From contig CAWEBF010000006.1 of NCBI GenBank assembly GCA_963807235.1, forward strand, positions 62,001 through 126,000: 64,000 nt of DNA, read 5' to 3'. Position 1 is the first letter of the stretch. The number at the start of each line of letters is the position of its first letter. This document shows, in pieces, positions 27,901 to 33,380 of the stretch. Below the pieces are notes generated by a model that did no database searches, was not told where the DNA came from, and worked only from the letters and a program-made list of their open reading frames with translations. The DNA is from CAWEBF01 sp963807235. GTDB taxonomy: Bacteria > Acidobacteriota > Vicinamibacteria > Vicinamibacterales > UBA2999. Made by a program: the position numbers and the translations under genes.

Positions 27901-30158
27901 TCCACCACTTCGACGTCCGTGGTGAGCGCCGTGCGCGCATACAGGCCCTCGAAGAGGTCGTGGGACAGGAGCGCGTTCTCGGGCACGCGGTCGTGCAGCG
28001 CCTGTGCAAAGGCATCGACGTCGTACAAACCTTTGCCCGTGAAGATGCCCTCGCCAAAGAGATCCTGATAGGCGTCGGAGACCGCCGTGGTGTACGGATC
28101 AACGCCCGTATGCCCCGCGTAGAGCCGGGCGAAGAGCGACCCCGCGGCGCTGGCCATCGTGACGCTCACCCGCGGCTGCAGGATGCCGTAGCCTTCCGTC
28201 ACCTGCCCGGTGCGTCTGTCGATGCGCGGCCGATGCAGTGGATACGCCGCGATGCCGATGAGCGACTTCGCGGCGTCGCGGGGCAGGCGCGTGTCGGTAT
28301 CCAGCGTGATGCAGTAGCGCACGCTCGGCAGCACGTCCAGCTCGCCAACCTGCGTCGTGAACGTCGTGTCGCCGGCGCCGCGCAGCAACCGGTTGAACTC
28401 CTCGATCTTGCCGCGCTTGCGCTCCCATCCCATCCACACCCGCTCGCGGGGATTCCAGCGCCGTTCGCGATGAAACAGGAAGAACCGGTCTTCGTGTCCC
28501 GCGCCGAACCGCACGTTGAGATCCAGAATCCCCTCCGTCGCGGCCGACAGGATGGCCCCGTCGTCGTCGCGCTGGGCGGCCGGCGCGTCGGCGAAGTCGC
28601 CCAGGATGGCGAAGTGGATTCTGGAGTCCAGGTTGCCGTGCGCCAGGACCTCCAGATGCTCCAGCAACTCGGCGACACCCTCGGTACTGGTCAAGAGGGT
28701 GGGAACCACGACCATCGTGCGCGCGTTCTCGGGAACGCCGTCCGAGAGATCGAGCCGGGGAAGACGCCGGGGCGGCAGGCCCCACGCGATCAGGCGCTGC
28801 ACGAAGGCGATGGCGATATCGAGCGCGGGGACGACGAGCAGCAGGATCGCCAAGGCGAGCGCCGCGCCCGACGCATCGAGCTGGCGCATCCAGAGGGCGA
28901 CGGCAACAAGCAGGCCCACCGTCAGCACGCCAATCGATCCCAGATAGACCTTTGTGGGATGCGCCAGCAGGAGGCGACGCACACGGTTGCCGAGGGGCGG
29001 CCGATAGGCGACGTCGGCTTCGAGCTCCGCGCGGCCGCGACCGGTCAGGTGGTAGCCGACGTGCGCCGCCCGGTCGGCGACCGAGCCGCGGGCCGCTGCC
29101 TCTCGCGCGTTCTCGATCGCCTTCAGCGCCAGCTGCACCTGGGCTTCCCCGCTTCGGGTCGCCATCTCTTCGACGGCGTGGCGTTGCTGGTCGCGGCTGA
29201 GAAAGTCCATCCGGCCGTAGACGCCGGCCGGATCGCGCTGGAGAGCGTGCTCGACCAGGCTCACGCCTTCGACGAATTGACGCCAGTCGGCCTCCGAGCA
29301 AAACCGAAGGCTGGTCACGGCGTTGGCCACCGACACTTGCGCGACGCCCTGACGTTGACTCTCGAGCAGGACGATTTCCTCGGCCGTCTTCCCCTGGCTC
29401 TCGAGATGCCCATCGATGGCTTCCCGCAGGCGCGGCACGGTGAGGCCGTACTCGCGAGTGCGCAGCAGCAGCTGCACGATGGACGCAACCGGGATGTCTT
29501 CCGGCCAGGGCAACGGCCGGCCCTTCTCGGCCTGCAGCAGGAGGTCGTCGGCCATCATTCGCGCGCGACGTGTGGCGAGAATCTCCTCGGCGAGCCGCCG
29601 GAGATTCTCGACGAGCGCCAGCGTGAGCATGCTGGGCCAGGCCCACAGCTCACCGATGGTGAGCGGCGCGACGCGCTGATAGCTGTTCAGGAAGAGTTCG
29701 AGCTGCTGACGGTCGAAGCGGCTGTCGCCGTATCGCACCAGCTCGATCGCCATGGCGTAGACCCGCGTGCTGCCGAAATGTTCGCGGGACGCGAGCGCCG
29801 GCAGCTCACGGTAGTAGGTCCGCGGCAGATGACGCCGGACGTCGGCAACCTGCGACCTGACCAGGTGAAAGTTGTCGAGCAGCCACTCGGATGCGGAGGT
29901 GATGAACACGCCGGCGCGCACGTCGTCGGCAAGCGTCTGGTAGGCGCGCCCCAGGACCCGCGCGTTGTCTTCGAGCCGCGGCCTGATGCTTTTCGGGCGC
30001 GCGCGGGGATCGATCGTGAACCGGGCCGCGAGCGTTTGGGCCCGTTCATCCAGACGCTCGGCGCCGAGGACCGCATCCCGAAGCGGTGCTTCGGGCGAAA
30101 CCGGAGAACGCCGCCACCAGCTATGTTGGAAACGTCTGCCCAGGTGCCACCTCGACAA
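21930..30158 (-). CDS. ndvB: Cyclic beta-glucan synthase (NdvB-type, GT84-glucoamylase-GH94)
   Basis: A 2742-residue inner-membrane enzyme that would polymerise, trim and cyclise beta-glucan from UDP-glucose, making an osmoprotective or envelope glucan. Transmembrane segments occur near residues 395-450, 810-855 and 950-990. The GT84 transferase lies between them, with 'ITLDTDTRLPRDAA' and the QxxRW-type motif in 'KRQHRWVRGDWQ' near 766. A glucoamylase-like domain (about 1170-1400, 'GIPWGVSEAAYNAVDRHDTY') follows. The C-terminal third is GH94 phosphorylase-like, with 'GAGDWNDGMNHVG' near 2400. Length and domain order match NdvB/ChvB. The single intact 8.2-kb frame contrasts with the broken neighbours. 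No ChvA-type exporter is nearby. Confidence 0.92.
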   Translation of the reverse strand: MSRWHLGRRFQHSWWRRSPVSPEAPLRDAVLGAERLDERAQTLAARFTIDPRARPKSIRPRLEDNARVLGRAYQTLADDVRAGVFITSASEWLLDNFHLVRSQVADVRRHLPRTYYRELPALASREHFGSTRVYAMAIELVRYGDSRFDRQQLELFLNSYQRVAPLTIGELWAWPSMLTLALVENLRRLAEEILATRRARMMADDLLLQAEKGRPLPWPEDIPVASIVQLLLRTREYGLTVPRLREAIDGHLESQGKTAEEIVLLESQRQGVAQVSVANAVTSLRFCSEADWRQFVEGVSLVEHALQRDPAGVYGRMDFLSRDQQRHAVEEMATRSGEAQVQLALKAIENAREAAARGSVADRAAHVGYHLTGRGRAELEADVAYRPPLGNRVRRLLLAHPTKVYLGSIGVLTVGLLVAVALWMRQLDASGAALALAILLLVVPALDIAIAFVQRLIAWGLPPRRLPRLDLSDGVPENARTMVVVPTLLTSTEGVAELLEHLEVLAHGNLDSRIHFAILGDFADAPAAQRDDDGAILSAATEGILDLNVRFGAGHEDRFFLFHRERRWNPRERVWMGWERKRGKIEEFNRLLRGAGDTTFTTQVGELDVLPSVRYCITLDTDTRLPRDAAKSLIGIAAYPLHRPRIDRRTGQVTEGYGILQPRVSVTMASAAGSLFARLYAGHTGVDPYTTAVSDAYQDLFGEGIFTGKGLYDVDAFAQALHDRVPENALLSHDLFEGLYARTALTTDVEVVDDYPSSVLAHAKRQHRWVRGDWQILLWLLPMVPGRSRWHRNHLPLIARWKIFDNLRRSAMAPATLAVLLAGWMLLPGSPEAWTAIGLAALAFPIAGELVAAFGALPRPARWRATVEDVQLAAGRAALQAAFLASQAYDMLHAITVTLVRVGFTRERLLEWETAAATASRAAPLGLDAFAKRMMASPAVAGGALIGTAILNPRAIPAALPLLLLWAVAPVIALLLSRPVTTRREVLTPEDRAFFLSVARKTWHYFDTFVGPDDHALPPDNVQIVPEQRVAHRTSPTNIAMGLLATLAAHDFDLIDTEELIGRIDATLTTVEGLVSHEGHLLNWYDTRTLTPLWPAYVSTVDSGNLAGALVTLAAGLPRVPTSRPDQEVRLRALAARAVTFFDGMNFTMLYDTRRQLFAVGYRLPDAETQGRLDASRYDLLASEARLASFLAIAKGDVPESHWFHLGRSVTAVHQTPMLLSWSGTMFEYLMPLLLTRTYPETLLDVSCRMAVRRQMDYAAKLGIPWGVSEAAYNAVDRHDTYQYKAFGVPGLGVKRGLADDIVVAPYASALAAMLAPADSASNLRRLAMLGLEGDFGFFDAVDYTDRGQDGERDADGRAPAIVRTYMAHHQGMTLVALANALLDGRMVSRFHADSRVRATELLLQERLPRELPARTPLLVDDVQSPAPSPDPARRFRTPHTVFPHAQFLSNGRFTTVVTNAGGGGVMRDGLAVTRLRRDATLDPGSVSIYLGDVRSGERWSPTYNPTGVEPDDYLVTFRPDRATFRRRDGTIVSQLDIAVSSEDDVEVRRIAVSNQGTRTREIDVTSYVEIALAPPAADLAHPAFGKLFLETEYVPASAALICHRRPRDPAESPVWAVHALSLDGRTQGPVEWETDRARFLGRGRDPSMPAALDGRTLSGTTRVVLDPILSLRQRIRIAPGATVRLAFATGLATDRESALALAQKYRQPSAGMRAFALARAHAQSTLHHLAISADDALLFERLASRALFADVSLRAPHDVIIKNQLGQPGLWRHSISGDLPIVLVHVAGGRAMLLAQEVLQAQEYWRLKGLHCDVVLINEQPPGYLDDTQTELTQLLDAGPWRNWRQRPGGAYLLRDDALTSPERTLLQTVARAVLSGERGDLRAHLDHSYPDWAPLVRPAPADWPQEAAEQEDVDPPVPVPPLTLDNGVGGFADGGREYVIVLEGDQETPTPWVNVIANPEFGTIVTASGSSWTWAENSRENRLTTFANDPVVDPTAEAWFVRDDATGEIWSPTPGPVRRDPGRGRIVVRHSAGVTRFSRAWRGIRHDLEVFVDRDDAVKFSLLTLTNTRQHARRVSVVAYNDWVLGPPREGESSHVVTAFDESTGAILATNAYNTEFAGRVAFAHVSDPVHSATADRAVFIGRNGSLSRPLGLRTPKLSPRFGAGLDPCAALHVQVELPPGASHRVVLVIGQGKTEAHARELIERHGRVEAADAALKAVEADWDRTLQTVQVRTPDDSFDLLVNRWLLYQAVSCRLWARSGYFQPGGAFGFRDQLQDVLALSFARPDLARAHLIRAAGRQFREGDVQHWWHEPGGRGLRSRCSDDLLWLPFVAAEYIATTGDTGVLDERTPFLEAPLLEPDQQDAFGQPVVSAETGTLFEHCVRAIDKGLTEGSHGLPLFGAGDWNDGMNHVGPQGRGESTWLGFFLHSVLTAFAPICDRQGDRALAERYRREALRLSGALERAWDGEWYRRGYYDDGSPLGSAQNDECQIDSIAQSWAVLSGAVPTRFAERAMDGVRTFLMARAAQVLLLLYPPFDRSAQQPGYIKGYPPGVRENGGQYTHAAAWVVMALARLGAGDEAAEMFHLLNPANHARDAAGAARYRIEPYVIAGDVYSHPDHRGRGGWSWYTGAASWMYRAGVESILGLRRAASTFSVNPCIPTTWPEYQIVWRFLDTRYEISVSNPERRTRGVVEATLDGKNVDHLTIPLLNDGAVHQVGIVLGVASRRESRQSPARAKAAL

Positions 30159-30230
30159 TTCGAACGCAGTCCTGCCGCTTCTCGCGTTCCGGTCGTTCTC
30201 GAGCGGCTCGGCTGCAGCGGCCCAGGGGGG

Positions 30231-30434
30231 CTATTCGCTTACGTAGCGCCTGATCTTCTCGGTCTGGTGCGGCGAACGCACGTAGCCGCGGTTCCGCAAG
30301 GAGATCTCGAGGTCGTCGCGCTCGAGGTCATCGGTCAGATCCCCTGCGTGCCGCGTGCCGAACGCTGCGGGCTGTGGAAGCGCTTCAGGCGCCTGAGCTG
30401 TCGGCGGTTTGTGTTCTGTCTCCGGCGTGGGCAT
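30231..30434 (-). CDS. Small hypothetical protein
   Basis: A 67-residue polar protein starting at ATG 30434. The N-terminal half is Pro/Ala-rich (MPTPETEHKPPTAQAP). The C-terminal half is charged ('DDLERDDLEISLRNRGYVRS', 'HQTEKIRRYVSE'). It has no signal peptide or membrane segment. It lies 72 nt upstream of, and on the same strand as, the glucan synthase. I do not recognise it. The frame is open further upstream, but that part reads as non-coding. Confidence 0.45.
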   Translation of the reverse strand: MPTPETEHKPPTAQAPEALPQPAAFGTRHAGDLTDDLERDDLEISLRNRGYVRSPHQTEKIRRYVSE

Positions 30435-30724
30435 CGAATTCGCCTCGTACAAAATCATGGGTGGCAGTAGAGGTAGTGCAAAAGCCGTGCGAACGGTGTG
30501 CATCGACCCGCCTGGGGGCACGCGCGGACGGGCTTCGAACTGAGAACTGCGGCAGCTATTCTGGAGCTGGCGTTGCCCAGAGACGGCAACCACTGGCGCG
30601 CAGAGCCGAACGGCTCGGCCCCTGGATTCGTCCATCCTATCACCCCGATGGCACATCGGTTGCGTCATGCATTGGGTCGAGCCAAGCGTGCTCGGTGCTC
30701 ACCCGATAACAAACGGAGGACAAC

Positions 30725-31165
30725 ATGGCCCAACTGGCTCGAGACGTAATGACCCCCGACCCCGCCTGCTGCACGGTTTCGATGACCCTGGACCAGGTCG
30801 CGAAGCTGATGGTCCAGAACGACTGCGGCGAGATCCCGGTCGTGGATGCCTCGGACCAGCTGGTCGGCGTGATCACTGATCGCGACATCGTGTGCCGCGT
30901 GGTCGCGGAAGGCAAGAACCCGATCGGTCACACCGCCGAGAACTACATGACACAGCCTGTCATCTCGGTCCGCACCGACGCACCGCTGAAGGACGTCCTC
31001 AACACGATGGAGAAGCACCAGATTCGCCGCGTGCCCGTCGTGGACGAGCGAGGCTCCTGCGCGGGCATCATCGCGCAGGCAGATATCGCCTGGGTTGGCG
31101 ATGAAGAAGACGTCGCCGAGCTCGTGCGCGAGGTGTCTCGAGAAACGGGCCCGGCGTCGAAGTAA
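30725..31165 (+). CDS. Two-CBS-domain protein
   Basis: A 146-residue protein made of a tandem CBS pair: 'DVMTPDPACCTVSMTLDQVA...GVITDRDIVCRVVAEG' and 'NYMTQPVISVRTDAPLKDVL...IAQADIAWV'. Such stand-alone Bateman modules bind adenine nucleotides and sense energy state or stress. There is no fused enzyme domain. A strong GGAGGA Shine-Dalgarno lies about 6 nt before the ATG. A stem-loop follows the stop. Confidence 0.9.
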   Translation: MAQLARDVMTPDPACCTVSMTLDQVAKLMVQNDCGEIPVVDASDQLVGVITDRDIVCRVVAEGKNPIGHTAENYMTQPVISVRTDAPLKDVLNTMEKHQIRRVPVVDERGSCAGIIAQADIAWVGDEEDVAELVREVSRETGPASK

Positions 31166-31183
31166 ACGTTCGGCGACACCGGC

Positions 31184-31214
31184 GCTGAACGTTGGCGTAA
31201 GCTAAACGTTCAGC
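31184..31214. terminator. Bidirectional stem-loop between CBS and DinB genes
   Basis: A perfect 10-bp inverted repeat, GCTGAACGTT (31184-31193) and AACGTTCAGC (31205-31214), with an 11-nt loop, lies between two convergent genes. Further AACGTT copies occur on both sides. There is no T-run, so it may act without the canonical tail or have another role. Confidence 0.6.
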
Positions 31215-31216
31215 GT

Positions 31217-31726
31217 TTAGGCGAACGTTGTATCGTCGGCGGAGGGGCCGTAGATCGACGGCACCTTCGCATCCATCAGCCGCAGGTAGACGGTCATCTG
31301 CCCCCGGTGATGCGCCCAATGGTTGATGGTCTCGCGGATCATCTCGTGGCGCGGCATGTCCGCCACGACCTGACCGCCCGACAGCAGCTGCCAGCGCGTT
31401 TTCAAGAACTCATCGTTCGTGCCCTGGAGGGCCGCGCGCGCCTCCGCGGCGGCCTGTTCCAACGCACGAACGAACTCCTGGCTCGTCTGACTTTCCGGCG
31501 GCCGGAACTGCTGCCCACCCTTCGGGGCGATATCGAGCTGATCCTGCTTCACGACCATCGCGAGCCAGGTGGGAATGGTTGCCACCATGTCGCACAGGTA
31601 GCCGAACGCCATCGACTTCTGATGAGGCTTCCAGTCCCGCTTGCTGGCGGGCACCTGCTCGAGTGCCCGCCGGCTCCGCGGGACCTCCCGGTCGAGCTCG
31701 GATAGGAACAGTTCGGTCAGCTTCAT
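31217..31726 (-). CDS. DinB-family (putative metal-dependent) protein
   Basis: A 169-residue four-helix-bundle protein of the DinB/YfiT superfamily. The helix with 'IRETINHWAHHRGQMTVYLR' carries the typical His residues for metal binding, and there is an N-terminal 'LFLSELDREVPRSRRALEQV'. Members act as bacillithiol or other thiol transferases or are uncharacterised. The ATG at 31726 overlaps the GlsB-like stop (ATGA), so the two are co-translated. Confidence 0.85.
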   Translation of the reverse strand: MKLTELFLSELDREVPRSRRALEQVPASKRDWKPHQKSMAFGYLCDMVATIPTWLAMVVKQDQLDIAPKGGQQFRPPESQTSQEFVRALEQAAAEARAALQGTNDEFLKTRWQLLSGGQVVADMPRHEMIRETINHWAHHRGQMTVYLRLMDAKVPSIYGPSADDTTFA

Positions 31727-31989
31727 ACCGTACGGTGCCCCGTGCGGTTCCGGATGCTCAGGCGATAGAGCATCAGCAGCACGATCGCGCCGATGAAGGC
31801 CATGAAGAAGCCCGCCGGCTCGTTGGCAGCGTACAGGCCCATGGCGCGTCCCATGAAGCCACCGAGAACGGCGCCGGCGATACCGATGAGCATCGTGACG
31901 ATGATCCCGCCGGGATCCTTGCCAGGCATCATCAGCTTCGCGACCGCGCCCACCAGCAAGCCGAACAGAATCCAAGTAAAAATTCCCAT
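31723..31989 (-). CDS. GlsB/YeaQ/YmgE-family stress-response membrane protein
   Basis: An 88-residue inner-membrane protein with three hydrophobic segments and the family pattern 'WILFGLLVGAVAKLMMPGKD' then 'GIIVTMLIGIAGAVLGGFMG'. It is a transglycosylase-associated/YeaQ-like protein of unknown mechanism, often induced by stress. A strong AGGAGGAG ribosome-binding site precedes the ATG. Its stop overlaps the DinB start. Confidence 0.92.
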   Translation of the reverse strand: MGIFTWILFGLLVGAVAKLMMPGKDPGGIIVTMLIGIAGAVLGGFMGRAMGLYAANEPAGFFMAFIGAIVLLMLYRLSIRNRTGHRTV

Positions 31990-32038
31990 TAGCTCCTCCT
32001 TGAATGGAAAAGAGCAAGGGATGTGCCGTGGATTCAGA

Positions 32039-32087
32039 CTTCCGACTTCTCCGCTCCGGCTTCCGGCTCCCGGCTTCCGGCTTCCGG
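32039..32087. repeat. Heptanucleotide tandem array (CTTCCGG x7)
   Basis: Seven consecutive 7-nt units: CTTCCGA, CTTCTCC, GCTCCGG, CTTCCGG, CTCCCGG, CTTCCGG, CTTCCGG. This is the longest array of its kind in the window. It sits between the MFS gene and the GlsB-like gene, both on the minus strand. Confidence 0.85.
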
Positions 32088-32093
32088 CCCGGG

Positions 32094-33329
32094 TCACTCG
32101 GCGGCGGCCGGCACGGGCACGGCCAGCGCGGCCAGCACCAGCACGATCAGCGTGGCCGCCAGCGCGTAGAACGCAGCGGCGTACGAGCCCGTGGCCTCCG
32201 CGCACCAGGCGAGCAGCAGCGGCCCCGTGGCCGAGGCGAACACCGTGAGCGCCTGCGCGGCGCCCTGGATCCGGCCCAGGTGGGTCCGGCCGTACGCCTT
32301 TCCCCAGAAGCTGAAGAACACGACCATCACGAAGCCACCGGCGAGGCCCATGGCCACGGCCTGCGCCATGACGTGCGCGGTCGTGCTGACGTGCGGCAAC
32401 GCGGCCAGCGCGCCCGCGAGCAGCAGCATCGCCACTATCAGCACGCGCCGCAGCGACCCGCGATCGGCCCAGGCGCCCGCCACGAAGTTGCCGGCAAGGC
32501 CCGTTATGGCGGTGACGGCCAGCGCCGTGTAATACACGTCGGGCATGAAACCGCGTTCGGCCAGGATCGATTCGTTGAAGAGTCCGATGCCGGATGCGGC
32601 CAGCCCGTAGAGCGAGCTGGCGATGCCGAAGACCCAGAAGGCCGGCGACCGCAGCGCGCCAGCCAGCGTGGCGTCGGCTTCCGTCGCCGCGACCGCCACT
32701 GGCGCCTCCAACTCCGCGTTCATCTCGGGGTCCCGTCGCACGAGGAGCCACGACAGCGGCGCGAGCCCGAAGACGAGCGCCGCGCCCACCATCGCCCATG
32801 CCACGCGCCAGCCCCGGGCCTGCACAATCGCGCCGACCGCGGGGAACGCCAGCATGAACCCGATGCTGAGCACCAGGGAGTAGACGCCCATGGCCCACGT
32901 CAAATTCCGCCGGAACCACTTGCCGGGCATCGCCAGGCTGACCACGGACAGGGCGCTCTGCCCCAACCCGCGAGTGAGCGTGATCATCAGCAGCAGCATC
33001 GCCGCGCTGCGCACGCTCGTCATGGCAGCGACGACGACACCCAGCACGACCGCCAGCGACGTCAACACCACGCGGCTGCCGCGACGATCCACCAGCCCGC
33101 CGATGCCGAAGCAGAAGAGCGAGCCGGCCAGGGTGGCGACGAAGTTGATCTCCGCGAAGCGCACCCGGTCTACGCCGAGGTCGCGGAGCAGCGGCTCAGT
33201 GATGAGGCCGAGCCCTTGCGTGCGGCCCGGGAGCGTGCCGACCATCGCCAGCGCGGCAACCCCGACCACCACCCAGCCGTAGTACAGATTCCAGCCGACC
33301 GGGCGAGCCTCTACCGTCGCATTCGCCAT
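32094..33329 (-). CDS. MFS transporter (OFA/monocarboxylate-like)
   Basis: A 411-residue, 12-helix major facilitator. Family loops include 'GGLVDRRGSRVVL' after helix 2 and 'GAWADRGSLRRVLI' in the second half, with 'GWVVVGVAALAMVG' in helix 1. The pattern resembles the oxalate/monocarboxylate (OFA/MCT-like) group. Substrate not determinable. There is no regulator beside it. The C-terminus ends in an Ala-rich 'AALAVPVPAAAE'. Confidence 0.88.
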   Translation of the reverse strand: MANATVEARPVGWNLYYGWVVVGVAALAMVGTLPGRTQGLGLITEPLLRDLGVDRVRFAEINFVATLAGSLFCFGIGGLVDRRGSRVVLTSLAVVLGVVVAAMTSVRSAAMLLLMITLTRGLGQSALSVVSLAMPGKWFRRNLTWAMGVYSLVLSIGFMLAFPAVGAIVQARGWRVAWAMVGAALVFGLAPLSWLLVRRDPEMNAELEAPVAVAATEADATLAGALRSPAFWVFGIASSLYGLAASGIGLFNESILAERGFMPDVYYTALAVTAITGLAGNFVAGAWADRGSLRRVLIVAMLLLAGALAALPHVSTTAHVMAQAVAMGLAGGFVMVVFFSFWGKAYGRTHLGRIQGAAQALTVFASATGPLLLAWCAEATGSYAAAFYALAATLIVLVLAALAVPVPAAAE

Positions 33330-33359
33330 TCAGGAAAGCGTAGCTCGGATGGCCGGTCC

Positions 33360-33380
33360 TTGGTCCCTAGTAAGGACCAA
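33360..33380. terminator. Stem-loop made of heptamer units after the ADOP gene
   Basis: TTGGTCC (33360-33366), a 7-nt loop and GGACCAA (33374-33380) form a perfect 7-bp stem abutting the ADOP stop codon. One further GGTCCT unit precedes it, so this is a forward-plus-inverted version of the 7-nt repeats. The same word, CTTGGTC, forms the array at 36521-36555 at the other end of the operon. Confidence 0.55.

Noticed and set aside
27777..30470. A long plus-strand frame opposite the glucan synthase
   Set aside because: No recognisable motif and Arg/His/Gln-rich shadow composition; the minus strand encodes intact GT84 motifs.
31160..31230. Another heptamer array (AACGTT-containing words)
   Set aside because: The AACGTT copies are irregularly spaced and explained by a perfect stem-loop between convergent genes, not by 7-nt periodicity.
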